Source: Atherinomorus stipes | Taxonomy: Eukaryota; Chordata; Actinopteri; Atheriniformes; Atherinidae | Assembly (NCBI GenBank): GCA_023101725.1 | Contig: JALJCO010010500.1 | Span: 62,001-126,000, forward strand | Length of the DNA stretch: 64,000 bases | Direction: 5' to 3' | Shown here: positions 1 to 61,578 of the stretch, piece by piece | Numbering within the stretch: position 1 is the stretch's first letter | Layout: each line of letters starts with the position of its first letter | Program-made: the position numbers and the translations under genes | The notes under the pieces: model-generated | Databases searched by the model: none | Told to the model about the DNA's origin: nothing | The model's input: only the letters and a program-made list of their open reading frames with translations

Positions 1-130
1 AAGTGGAATTAGATAAACGTGTTTTCCATGTAAACCTTAAATCAGAATTATTATTTCCATGTAAACATGAAGGAAAATAATTTAATTACCAATTAAATAA
101 ACATTATGTGACTGCGGCAAATGATCTGGT
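1..130. repeat. fragment of dispersed repeat, second copy at 8572-8722
   Basis: The stretch reading GAATTAGATAAACGTG, TTTCCATG and AAGGAAAATA recurs in the same order at 8572-8722. Both copies are AT-rich and end near ATGTGACTG / ATGTAACTG. The family is not identified. Confidence 0.55.
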
Positions 131-1448
131 GACCCCCTGAAATCATCCTAGGGCCCCTGGGGAGTCCTGACCCCCAGTTTGGGAGGGCAACAAAGCAATT
201 ACTCTTAAACGCCGAAACAAGAGGTGATGGAGGTTTTTCAGTGGTGCCCTTTAATCTCAGCAACAACCTACCTTTTTATTACACACAGTTTAATGTAATT
301 CTATTTATTTTATCCTTTTATTTGATGATTGATGATTTAATGACTGTTGTTTAAATGAATATCGGCATGACTTGTTTGAAATGTGCTCTGGAGATAAACA
401 CGGACTTGATGACTCTTCAGCTCTCGCCAGTCTGTCTTCAGCAACACTAAAGTCCTCGTTACCATTTGTCATTCAGCATACAGATCATTTTTCACTGCCA
501 GCATCCACAGTTGCCCTGCCTTTGTTTTGCCTTTTGTTTTGTGCCAAGAGACAAAAAGAGCAAACAAAAGAGATTGTTTTAGCTCCTCCGTGACAAACAG
601 AAGCCTTTTAGTTTCTGCTGGTTTATTGCGGTTCTGTTCTGTACATGTAGGTGCTTTTTATTTAGTTGCCATAAAATATTCTCCCATCTGTTTAGTTTCC
701 CCACTTGTGGGAAAACTGAAGTCATAAATCATCACAGATCACATCTTCCCAAACATCTGGCTGCAGTGAAGCAGCATTTTTTCCGCAGCAAAGCGTCTCT
801 ACATATTAAAACACTGGTCGTGACGTCGTGCAGTTTCGACCTGGAGGTGGCTCCCAGTTTCCAGTTTAAGATGATGTTACTAGAGATCATCAAACACTGA
901 CTGATGTAAGGATGCCCAGTGGAATAGATCAGTTTTACGACCTGCAAGTGGACAGTTTTACGGAGCCCTTCATGCTCTGCAGCAACGTTTACATGTTTAG
1001 TCATTTTGAATCTAATCATCTGACCAAGCAACCAGTTGCTGTCAGTTGTTTTTCTCGTGATGTTTGGTTGCTGCAAATGCTAAACCTTTCTAAGTTGCTG
1101 AAGGTTTTTAGTTAATGCAGAGTCCTGCACTTAGTCCTTTTGAAAATGCAGGAAATGGTCCTTTTCCTCTAGAAAGGCTCAGTTTGTCAGCATCTGAACA
1201 GAAGATTTTTCTGGGGAAAAGCTGAGTTAAATGTTTTATTTGGAATTATTTAATGCAAAAGATACATTATTCTGTGCAAAAACTGTTAATAAAAAACTTT
1301 TTTTCTTGTTTTAAGAATCAGAGTTGAAAATTAGCCTTGGTTATAAACTCTTTTTGTACGGCATCAGCTACAAACTTCATTTTTTGTGACTACGTTGCTT
1401 GCAGTGTCCCCATCAAATAAAGTTTTGAAATAAAAACACTAATTTTGG
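131..1448. other. no gene or repeat recognised
   Basis: Upstream or 5' intronic sequence of capn5. Open frames here are short and have no recognisable homology. Nothing supports a gene. Confidence 0.4.
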
Positions 1449-1615
1449 CTTTGGTCTAGAAAACCAGGTTTCAAGTCCCTTGAACCCTGGTGAACCACTA
1501 TGGGCCCTTGGGCAAGGTCCTTAACTGCCACAGCTGCTCCTCGGGGCTGTAATAGGAAGCCCACTGCTGTCAGGTTGATGTAAAGATGGGTTAATCCCAA
1601 TTGGGTTTAATAAAG
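1449..1615 (+). repeat. SINE-like fragment
   Basis: Contains the phrases CCCTTGGGCAAGGTCCTTAA and GGTTAATCCC, then an A-rich tail, similar to common fish SINE bodies. The 5' tRNA-like head is not recognisable, so this is probably truncated. Confidence 0.45.
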
Positions 1616-1628
1616 AAAAAAAGATATA

Positions 1629-1870
1629 TAAAAAATGTATACAGTCATCTTCAAAATTATTCATATTATTCATCCATGAAAGAAGGAAAAAAATCAGCTG
1701 TAAGTGAAATAAGTTGAAGTTGATAAAAGTAATAACAAATTTAAAAAAAAACTAGGAAAATCATGACTTCAAGTGAAATATTAAAAACAAACACAAAAAA
1801 TAGAAAAAACCAACAAGCATGATGGAGCTCCGAAGCTAAAATGAACTTGAGCACCACTCTGAGCCAAGTC
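1629..1870 (+). repeat. partial Tc1-type fold-back element
   Basis: Starts with TACAGTCATCTTCAAAATTA and continues with phrases (ATCAGCTGTAAGTGAAA, ATTAAAAACAAAC, AAGCATGATGGAGCTC) shared with the element at 59671-61163. Only one arm is present, so this copy is truncated. Confidence 0.6.
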
Positions 1871-2544
1871 AAGATGCAAATTGGGAGTGTATAATCATTT
1901 CCCTAAAAATGTGCTGATTTTGGACTGCTGGTACGATACTAGTAACCACCAGAAGATGCTACACTGTGGTCATAACTGGATGGATAGTCAACTACAATAC
2001 TCAGGTGGGCTGTAGTGGTTAAACCATGCCAAGTTGGAAGGGGCCCAAAGTGGGCCAAGAAAATTTTGAAATTTGAAATTTAATCATTGGGTAGGGCTGG
2101 GCGATATTGGGGAATATGTCGAGTACATTCGATATATCTCCCAGCCCTATTGGATAGCCCCTTGAGATGGAACATCTCGTTTTTTAGGGGGTCCCCCAGC
2201 ATCCCTCAGTAGACCAGCAACGTTTCTCCATCTTCTGTTGTCCAGTTCTGGTGAGTTTCCTGTTCTTAGCTGACACCTGGTCTGGTCTTCCGCTGCATTC
2301 TGGTCCAGACAACTGCTGCTCACTGGATATTTCCTCTTCTTCAGACCTGGAACCCCTAGAGATGGTTGTGTGTGGAAATCCCAGTAAATGCTCAGACCAA
2401 CAACCATGCCACGTTCAAAGCCACTTAGAGGGACGAGAGGCAAGATTGAGAAATGAGACTCAAGACTGGCGCTGCGGGAAACTGCAGCCACCAGCCAAGC
2501 CGGCATGAGAGCGTGCACAAACTGAAGCTATAACGTTGCCTCCT

Positions 2545-3110
2545 ACACACTCAATAATAGAGGTACCAGTTTGTACTTAAAAGGGTGCAAAGCTTGTCAC
2601 TGGGGGTGTTCCTTTTTGAAAGACATTTCTGTACCTTTGGTCCTGGTCCATTTTTGTACCTTATCAAGCTGTATGAGTTAATAAAGTACAATTAAACCAA
2701 TGATGAATAAAAGTCAATAAAATAGAGATTATGACAAAAATCAAAGATGCTAATAATAAATGAATAATTATTATATAAATATTTGGCCAAACACATATAA
2801 TTTTGCATATAATTATTATTATGATTATTATGAAAATCACAATATAATAACTATAATTATACTACTGTTTAAAGTACTGCTATTTATAGTTATTGTACAA
2901 GCTACATACATTTTTCAATGCTGCAGCTACTCTTACAGTTCAAATAGTACAAATTTGTACTTTATATTATTTTGGACCCTTTTTCATAGAATATAGGTAC
3001 TTCTGGCCTCATAAAGACCAATTTTGTACTTTTGAGAGTACACTTGTAAAAAATTTACCTACAGGTACAGAAATGTTCCTGTCTCGTACCTCTATTTTTG
3101 AGAGTGTACG
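2545..3110. repeat. MITE with GTACC-rich inverted ends
   Basis: The left end CACTCAATAATAGAGGTACC is mirrored by GGTACC-like motifs and CCTCTATTTTTGAGAGTG at the right. Several GTACC/GTACTT motifs lie inside, and the core is AT-rich. No coding capacity. The superfamily is not assigned. Confidence 0.65.
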
Positions 3111-4690
3111 CTGACAGTCTTTTTCTTTGTAGTGACACTTTTTAGTGTCTTTCAGTTGATCTGAATCGTTTGAACATGCATCTTTATTCTTTCACAATTC
3201 CTGCCTCTAGTCCCTTTAAATCCCTTTTCTTTCTCACTCTGATGCTCAGTTTGAACTTCAGCAAGCCGTCTTCACCATGTCTGCACGACTAGATGCTGTC
3301 ATGTGATTGGCTGGTTAGTTGCTTGTGTTAACAAGTGATTGAACAGGTGGAGGTGATGTACAGTAGAGGCCGGTGAGTGTTTCCGTCTCAGTATTGCTGT
3401 TGCGTGGCTGATACAGGATGAAACATGAGATGATTGGAGACATGAAGACTCTGGTAGATCCCAGCTGATCGCAGAATCTACTGATGCTTCATCATGAAAG
3501 GGATTTCCAGCTTTAATTCAGAGCAGAGGTGGTGGTTGTGCTCGCTACAGTATTAAAAGCAGTAAAGCTCAGAATTTGCTCTCTGCAGGTAGCACTGTTG
3601 GCAGCCTACAAAGGCCAGATGACAGCATGGTTTTCCCCATCGTAGTCACGAGCCAAGACACCAGACCATCTGTCAGATTTAGCTTCCAACTGCAGCCTCA
3701 CATTCCCCCAGGAATTTACTCTATCACTCGCGCAGGAGTCAGCTAGCTTGTTAATTCCTCTCGATTGGACTTATGGGGCATTGCCTGTAATTAAGGTCAA
3801 AGACACAACGTTTCAGTTCATGCCAACAATATTGACCAAGTATTAGTTGTAGTCGTCTCCACATGTGGACTTTGTTCGTGAGGCTGTTTTCAGTGGAGAG
3901 GAGACGCCTGTACTCCAGCTCCTGTGTGATAGTGAGGTGGTTGCAGGTTTGGATGAAACACGGGTCTCCTGCCAGACTTGGATTTCTCTGAGTGTCAACG
4001 TACGTTAGCGCTCCAAATATTCAGGTTAATGATGTCTGAAAGGTAGAGTAGTCAGATTTGCTGTTGCTCCGGATGTACTTTTGATGTGCTGTCTCTTCGT
4101 TTTCCTCTTTATCTTAATTCTACCCAGAAATGACATATTGTTAAACTCTGCAGGAAGGTGAAACGGTCGCTTCAGCCCATTTAGAGATGACTTCATTTGA
4201 TGGCGCTGCTCGGTAGAGATGTGGCATCAACAGAGCTCAAGCTTCTCTGTTAGCAGGGGAATTTCTCTTTATTGCATATTGTAATGTCTCATTTTGTTCT
4301 GCATCAAATCTCAGTTCAAACTTTTTTATCAGGCCATTTTCATCTCTGACTGCAGCTTTAATAAACTGATTAATTTGAATTCCCTTTGAAATGTTAAATA
4401 TTTAGAAAAAAACTGAAGTTCCCAAAGTCCAGGAAGGTTTTTTGATTGTTTTATCTGAACAGTCATCCACTCAACAACTGTCACAGACTAGAAAAGTCCA
4501 AGAAAGGATAACTTTCTTTTTTTTTTTATCCTGGACCTTATTTCTAAGAGTATAAACTGTATGTGGAAACATGGTGGAAGGCAACAAAGGCACCCATGTA
4601 CAGTAGACAGTACTCTGGATATTTTTAAAGATGCGGAGGATTATAATACCACGATAACAATGATAACCGTGGTATGAAATTTTCATTCCG
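3111..4690. other. no gene recognised
   Basis: Unremarkable non-coding sequence without clear repeats; possible 5' intron or intergenic DNA of capn5. Confidence 0.4.
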
Positions 4691-4691
4691 T

Positions 4692-5083
4692 TACATCCCT
4701 ACTGCTGGCTGATATTTTAGACTGATATTTGTGTTTTTTGCTGGTATGGTATCCCATTGGCCGATATATCGGGTATGTTCCCGATACCCCCTATAGGCAT
4801 ACAGTAATTTACGGACTTTTTTCATATTTAATATAATTTAATGTTTTTATTTGATATTTGTCTCCAATGCACTGTTTCTTTTCATATTTATTTGAGGTGC
4901 TTTGTTCTTTTTTATATTAAAAGAGTTGTAAAATTGCTTTTTATTGCATCATTAGATATATTAGTTTGGGAGTCAAATGCAGTATTGGCCCCAAATATTG
5001 GCAGCTTGAATCGGTCACTGGATGAGGATAATAAGAAAATATCGGTATTGGCCCAAAAAATCTGTATCGGTTGATCCCTACTA
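4692..5083. repeat. MITE of the CCGATA family
   Basis: Bears GGCCGATATATCGGG near the left and ends with GTATCGGTTGATCCCTA. The same body recurs, split by insertions, at about 50560-54500 in intron 9 (shared TTTATTTGAGGTGCTT and GGGAGTCAAATGCAG). It is non-coding and resembles hAT-type MITEs common in fish. Confidence 0.65.
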
Positions 5084-5278
5084 ATGAGAGTGTAAACTTT
5101 TTTGCGATATGAGAGTTTTTTTTAAATTCAAGTGTTTCCATTACCAGTTTTTAATTGAGATATTAAATATATTAAAATGAATATATTGAATTATATTATT
5201 AATTAATTAATAACTATATAATAATATAATATAAATATTAAATTTTTATAATTAATAATAAAATGAGTATTTATTTAA

Positions 5279-6063
5279 TTCAGTCAGTCATTTTCTGTAC
5301 CGCTTATCCAGTTCAGGGTCTCGGGGGTTGCTGGAGCCTATCCCAGCTATTATCAGGCGAGAGGTGGGGTACAGTCTGGACAGGTCGCCAGTCTGTCACA
5401 GGGCAGACACAGAGAGACAGACAACCATTCACACTCACGTTCATACCAAGGAACAATTTAGAGTGACCAAATAACCTAGCATGCATGTCTTTGGATGGTG
5501 GGAGGAAGCCGGTGTCCCAGAGAACCCACGCATACACGGGGAGAACATGCAAACTCCACACTAGGGATGTAACGACTACCGGTAAAATGGTTGACCGTGA
5601 TAAAATTCCAAACGATTAGTAATACCGTTTCAAATTTCAATTATCGTTAAAACCGTGACTGATTGTTGCACTTAGAAAAACTCCCAGTGATGCTGCTCAT
5701 TGGCTGGAAAAGAAGCGGCAGTCCCAGTTTGCAATGTTTAATTCATGAAAACATGGCAGAAGGCAACAAGATGGACCGTGCTCTTGAGATTTTTCCCCCT
5801 TTAAAAAGGACAAAGTAGACATTTAGACCCATTTTGGATATTTTTAAAGATGCTGGGGGGTATTTCTATAATACCGCAATAAAAATGATAACCGTGATCA
5901 TTTTGGTCACAATAACCGTGATATGAAATTTTCATATCATTACATCCCCTACTCCACACAGGAAGGCCACTGTTGGAATTGTTTGAACCCCCTCCCCAGC
6001 CGGAACTCGAACTAACAACCTTCTTACTGTGAGGCTGCGGTGCTAACCACCACGCCACCGTGC
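5279..6063 (+). repeat. LINE/SINE-derived repeat interrupted by a MITE
   Basis: A typical fish repeat body: TTTCTGTACCGCTTATCC, GGAGCCTATCCCAGC, ACACGGGGAGAACATGCAAA and, after the insertion, GAACTCGAACTAACAACCTT and GTGCTAACCACCACGCCACC. A short second fragment of the same family is at 10908-11003. Confidence 0.75.
5562..5951. mobile_element. hAT-like MITE with 8-bp target duplication
   Basis: This 390-bp insertion splits the repeat at 5279-6063. Ends are TAGGGATGTAACG and its imperfect complement CATTACATCCCCTA. It is flanked on both sides by CTCCACAC (5554-5561 and 5952-5959), the 8-bp duplication expected of hAT transposition. It has no coding capacity. Removing it rejoins the host repeat. 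Confidence 0.85.
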
Positions 6064-6157
6064 AATATTTCTTTATTTCAAACATGTTAAACACAACGAT
6101 TATAGTTATAATAAATATGATATAACATAATAATATGATAATTATATTGTAAAATAA

Positions 6158-6158
<1 letters not shown>

Positions 6159-6229
<71 letters not shown>
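6159..6229. repeat. (CA)n(TA)n microsatellite
   Basis: A compound dinucleotide run, CA repeats followed by about 26 TA units, in upstream capn5 sequence. Confidence 0.95.
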
Positions 6230-6232
<3 letters not shown>

Positions 6233-6233
<1 letters not shown>

Positions 6234-8530
6234 AATATATTAAATGTTTGATTATTATTAATATTAATCTATATTATATATTATATTAATATGACATTTG
6301 TGAAATTCTAGGTGTCATGGAAACACAGCTAGTATGTAGCAATGACCACAGTTTGGGACTCAAACCCAGTCCAGGTGTGTGGAGGAGCCTCAGCCTCTCT
6401 ACGTTAAACCAGGTAACGTGGTAACGTTTTAAGAATGAGGTCACACTTTACAGACGTCCTTCACAGTTAGCGCAAGTCCGGTCAGAGTGAACCAGGTGAC
6501 CCAGGGATGTGTTCTGGGGCGATCCGGTTACAGTACTATCTGTGTATATCTGCATCACCACCCCCCAGCTGCACTGATCCGTCTGTGTGCGTGCCGGTTT
6601 TTTTCCTTTTGTATCCAAGTCGTCACAAACAGCAGGAACTTTCATTTGAGGGTGAAGAAGAGTTTAAGAAGCTTTGGAAGAAATAGCCCTCCCACATCAT
6701 CCGGGCATCTCCCCCCTGCCTCTGCTGGAGCACAGCTCTCATTAAAAGCTCAGTCCTGCACAAAACATCACGTTCATGCACAGAAAATACAGACATTGAT
6801 GTGTGGTCGCGTGCAGAGCGTAACTTCTGGTGGTAAAGTTGATGTGATGCTAAAAGAGGATAATTCATCTTCAGTGTACAGCATTATTATTACAACTACA
6901 ACACAACCCTGCATGTTTGGGGCTGTGGAGCAGATGCTGTTTTTTTTTATAAATATGCTTTTTACTTGAGTTTTCTTCAGTCACTTTGTGGAATCTGAAA
7001 ATGATATCAGTTTGGGGACACATACAAATGACCACACAAGCAAATTCTGCTGTTTCTAAATACATGTTGGAGAATAAGCCCACTTGAACCGTGAATGCAT
7101 CAGGCCTGTATTGATCTGCATGATCTGGATTTGTCTTGTCATGGCGTCCATCATGCCGCGCTCCTACCTCCTGGTCGCACTCCGGTAATCTAGTTGTGTG
7201 CAAGCAACTCTGCAGAGACTGATGCTTAAGGAGGATGGAGGTAACGTAACTGATATAGATGGAGGTGCTGGTGCATCACATGAGTGTATTTCCATTAAAA
7301 AAGGTAGAAAAAAGGCAAGAAAAGTTTAATGTAACGCTGCATCTGTGGCACTCCACTAAACATTCATGATTTATCTTAAATGAAAGAATATGAGTTGTGT
7401 CATGAAATGGTTTCTGTAGTTTCATTCATGAGGTTCAGATGTATCCAGACAGCAGCCTTCACAAACTCTCCTCGTTCAGCCTCAGTTTACAAGATTTTCC
7501 ACTTTTATTTATCTCAGCGATTCCCAGCTGTGAGGTCACGACTCCTGCAGCTGATCTGAGGGGAAACCAGCAGGATGAAGGACAACAAACCTCCGATACA
7601 CGAGTTTGACTTCTTATCTGCAGGCCCTTTGCTGGCAGCATGAAATATTACACAGTTTCACCTTTTCTGGATTTAAAATGGATCAAATGTAACTCGGTAT
7701 GAGAAGGGAAGGCTAGGGGTCGGGATGATAACATTTCAGGCAGCAGCATTGAAAACTGATTAAAGTGTCAAACAGAGAATCTGCAGGAAATTTAGCATGT
7801 TTTTACTTGACATCATCCAACCTTAACAACTCAAGAAAGTAAGTAACTGATAAGCACCATGTAATATAATGATTCAGAGGGAAAATAAAGTTGAAACGTT
7901 ATTGAGGCATTGGGTAATCTGAGAAGCTTTTACTACTTTCACCACTCCACGTGGAAATGTATAGACCTCAGCGTCTCATCTCTCCGAGTCACAGAGAATT
8001 CAGTTTTTTCAGTTGTTTTCTGAGAATAACTGCAGGATTACATCAGTTCTGTCTGTCTGCTGTGGGCCAGATCATGAAATCGCCTTCTTGTTTTGCTGAT
8101 TTTGTGTTCAGGAATAATCTTTTATGAATAACTGGTCACAGATTCACCATTTTTACTTATTCCTGATTAGCCGATAAACAAAAGCAGATGTTTAAACTGA
8201 TATTTGAGGGTTAGAAAATATGTTTTTACATTAACTAAAGTTATTAAACCTTTGTAGTGTTTTTTTTTTTTACCCTTGTTTTTGTTTTCAAAGTCACAAC
8301 ATTCTGCAGCATACCACTCTTCTTCTGTTTCATAACACGAGGGTTTAGCTAGGAGTGTAAATCACAGTACTCTTCCATCATTGCATCTATTAAATGTTTG
8401 CTATCACATATTTGGCTGTGATAAAGTTAAAATTGACTCGTGAAGTGATCTAAACTGCAATGAAAAAACAGAGATCTATGTTATTATGTAGTTTTCATGT
8501 CGTATTCAAAACGAAAAGGAGCAGGAACCA
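6233..8530. other. no gene recognised
   Basis: Upstream or intronic sequence. Frames such as 6487-6969 show no family features. No clear repeat boundaries were seen. Confidence 0.4.
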
Positions 8531-8566
8531 GCATCTGTGTACTTGTGGGTACAAGTACACAGATGC
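8531..8566. repeat. perfect hairpin, 16-bp arms
   Basis: GCATCTGTGTACTTGT at 8531-8546 is exactly complementary to 8551-8566, separated by GGGT. It abuts the dispersed repeat at 8572-8722. Confidence 0.9.
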
Positions 8567-8571
8567 GAACG

Positions 8572-8722
8572 TAGATAAAACAGAATTAGATAAACGTGCT
8601 TTGTAAACCTTAATTAAAAATAATCATTTCCATGGAAACACAAAGGAAAATATTTTAATTCCGAATTATTTAATTTGGAATAATTAATTCTGGATTAAAA
8701 AACACCATGTAACTGGGGCCAC
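8572..8722. repeat. dispersed repeat, second copy of 1-130
   Basis: Shares GAATTAGATAAACGTG, TTTCCATG and AAGGAAAATA in the same order with the window start. Confidence 0.55.
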
Positions 8723-8850
8723 TGCTGCACTAGATGCCCCTGCAGCTTTTGTAGTTGTTTTAGTTTTTGCAGCATTTTCCTGTTGCAGTTGTTTTTGTTG
8801 CTTTTTGTTCTTGTTGTTTTAGTTGCTGTTGGAACTTTTCTTGTTGTTGA

Positions 8851-9141
8851 TGTAGCTGTCTGAAAACTTCTGCGGGGACTCAGATCGCACCCAATAAAGG
8901 AGATTGTTTGCCGTTGAATCGTTTTCAGTTCTCAGGGATTAAAATGATAAATATCCAGAACCTTACTTTGGCTTTACTACAGTGTTTTCTGCTCTGAGTT
9001 CAGTATGACGTCGGGAGTATGGTGAGATGCATAGGTGATGTCACCATCTGCAACCAAGCTCACGTGATGTGCAACCCTGTACACGACGGTTCGTAGTCCT
9101 GTTTACACGTGTCATAAAAATTGTAAACGTTGACACCCCTA
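8851..9141 (-). repeat. truncated hAT-like element, family of 51571-52575
   Basis: In reverse orientation this matches the left ~300 bp of the element at 51571: the terminus (AACGTTGACACCCCTA at its right edge), GATGGTGACATCACC, CAGAATTACTG-like, AAAGTAAG and GAGAACTGAAA phrases. The far end is missing. Confidence 0.7.
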
Positions 9142-9304
9142 TTTTGCAGCATTTGCTTGTTGCAGTTGCCTTAGTTTTTGGAGTTTTCTTGTTTTTATAT
9201 ATAAAGCACGTTTGCACCTGTGGGCTACAGTATATATTGCAGCAAGAGCAGCAAAGAGGCTGGTATGAATGAAAAACAATTTGAGTGTATTGATATTGAT
9301 AGAT

Positions 9305-9420
9305 TGCATACCATAGTTTGGATAACTATGGTATGCAAACTATGGTACAGAGTCCTCATACGGATGCGCACTCTGGTCCGCATACAGATCAGAGCCTGCA
9401 TCCGATGCAGACATCGGTCT
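9305..9420. repeat. quasi-palindromic tract
   Basis: GCATACCATAGTT is mirrored by AACTATGGTATGC around 9306-9340. It is followed by short echoing motifs (CATACGGATGCGCACT, CCGCATACAGATCAGAG, GCATCCGATGCAGACATC). Origin unknown. Confidence 0.6.
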
Positions 9421-9543
9421 GTTGTGGTGAAAAAGGAGCTGAGCCAGAAGGCGAAGCTCTCCATTTAACAGTTGATCTACGTTCCTACCCTTACCGATGG
9501 TCACCAGCTGTGGGTCGTGACCGAAAGAACGAGCTCTCCGGTA

Positions 9544-9834
9544 CCAGCCAGCATTTCCATGTGGGGCCCATATGGGTTAAATTTTGGCTGCATATGAGGG
9601 ACCCAAGTGGGTTTGTCCACGGTTTTCATGGTGGCACCACCTGTATTTTCCCATGAGGGCTTCCACATATGGGGCCCATGTAACTTAAAATATGCGAGCT
9701 GCAAATTTGCCCAGTTCAAGCCCATGCCTATAGCTATATGGGCAACCACATGTGGGGCCCGTGGACAAACCCACTTGGATCTCTCATATGCAGCCAAAAT
9801 TTAACCCATATGGGCCCCACATGGAAATGCTGGC
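9544..9834. repeat. palindromic MITE, GGGCCCA family
   Basis: About 290 bp. The left arm begins CCAGCATTTCCATGTGGGGC and the right arm ends with its complement (GCCCCACATGGAAATGCTGG). The arms run through GGGTTAAATTTTGGCTGCAT and a GTGGGTTTGTCCACGG stretch. A degenerate fragment of the same family is at 33648-33780. Non-coding. Confidence 0.8.
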
Positions 9835-9864
9835 TAATTAAGCGGTCTAAATAAGTTTCCCCCG

Positions 9865-10198
9865 CAGGGTAGCCGGGCTCTCACTTAGAGATAGGGTGAG
9901 AAGCTCAGGGCTCAAAGTAGAGCCGCTGCTCCTCCGCATCCAGAGGAGTCAGATGAGGAGGCTCAGGCATCTGGTCAGGATGCCTCCTGGACGCCTTCCT
10001 GGTGGGGTATCCCGGGCACGCCCTACCAGGACGAGACCCAGGACATGCTGGAGGGACTACGTCTTTCGGCTGTCCTGGGAACACCTTGGGATCCCCTGGG
10101 ATGAGCTGGCGGCTGTGGCCGGGGAGAGGGAAGTGTAGGCTTCCCTGCTTAGGCAGCTGCCTCCACGACCCGAACCTGGATAAGCGGTAGAAGATGGT
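9865..10198 (+). repeat. LINE 3'-end fragment
   Basis: Contains the phrases TGGAGGGACTACGT, CTGTCCTGGGAACACCTTGG, GTGGCCGGGGAGAGGGAAGT and GGATAAGCGGTAGAAGATGG, the familiar tail of a widespread fish non-LTR element. A second, more decayed copy is at 36165-36425. Short open frames here are the decayed end of the LINE ORF. The clade is not assigned. Confidence 0.7.
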
Positions 10199-10437
10199 AC
10201 AGTATGGTACACAACTTATTTAAAAAATAAAACTTCAACTTTAGCAATTTCTTAACTCGTGCATTTTAGAAGTGAGAGAATCATCAATCAGCACTTTCAA
10301 ATATAAGTGTGAACCACCGTTATTTATTTCCCTCTAGACCGATCACTGATGGGATGATTTATGGACTCTGGATTGGAAAATCACATAAGCTTAGTCTTTT
10401 CTGCACTCAGAACAAGTTTCAGGGGAAGGAATGAACA

Positions 10438-10590
10438 CTGGACAAGAACAAAAGCTTTCTGCAGAGATAAAGCGGCCACAAAAGTAAACAACTGTGTCAT
10501 CAGCATAAAAATGTAAATTAGCATCTGATACATTTAGACCCTTGTAATTAATATAAATAACAAATAAAATAGGGGCCTAACACAGAACCC
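10438..10590 (-). pseudogene. LINE reverse transcriptase fragment
   Basis: On the - strand the sequence translates to a piece of non-LTR reverse transcriptase with APILFVIYIN and, further on, NLHFYADDTVVYF. YADD is the catalytic RT box. A stop precedes the first motif, and both ends are lost, so this is a dead fragment. Confidence 0.75.
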
Positions 10591-11542
10591 TGTTTCGTAA
10601 CCTTAGAACAAATTATTTGTGTTAAAACTGATTCTGGATGTCACTCTTCCTCCATGTTACAGTCAGGTTTGATGACAGTGCACAGAAAAACCAACCAAAC
10701 GCTGGCAGGAGAGCATTCTCTAGACTGATGTAGTATCGGGTCAGGTGGGAGGAGGGTAACTAGCTGGTTGCAGTTTGCAATGTTAATCACATGATTTTAG
10801 CACATTATGAGAAAATAAGAAAGGCATTTTGGGAAAAATCCCAACTTATCACTTTATTGACATCTACAGTAAACAAGTGTAATAGAAACAACGTCACAGC
10901 ATTTATTCATTTTCATTCATTCATTTTCCATACTGGTTATCCAGTTCAGGGTTGCAGGGTCACTGGAGCCTATCCCAGTTGGACAGGTTGCCAGTCTGCA
11001 TTTATTCATTTTTATTCATAAATTCATTTTGTTAACAGACATTATCCTGACTTAATACTTTAAAGTTTGTAGTTCAGTTGATTTCACTTTATTTAGTTCA
11101 GCTCAGAGCCTCACTGGCTGGACTGCAGGACACACTCAGCGATCAGTGGAAAGATTTGTCATTCATCCACTGCCTCGGTATTGATCATCCCCTCCATGCC
11201 TCCGTCCTGACTCACCAGTCCCTCAGCATCCCCTGAACTGATCAATGTCCACATGGCTCCTTCAACGCATAGAAGCGATAACGAGGCCCTGGAGGATATC
11301 AGTGAATTGACAGATTAATCATTTTGACCCAGTGAATCCGAGCTGAGGCTCAGAACAGCTTTCTGCTTCCACCTTCAGCTTTCATTGTTATGGTTTTACA
11401 GTCCTTCTGCCGTCGGTTTGCTGGATGTGGGTGTGAGGGGAAGTGAATGATGGAAGCGCAGCATCAGGGTTATGAGTGTAGAGGACGTGTACTGATCGCC
11501 ATCCCTCCTCATCTTCCGGGTTGTGTCCTTCAGGGCTGCAGT

Positions 11543-61578
<50,036 letters not shown>

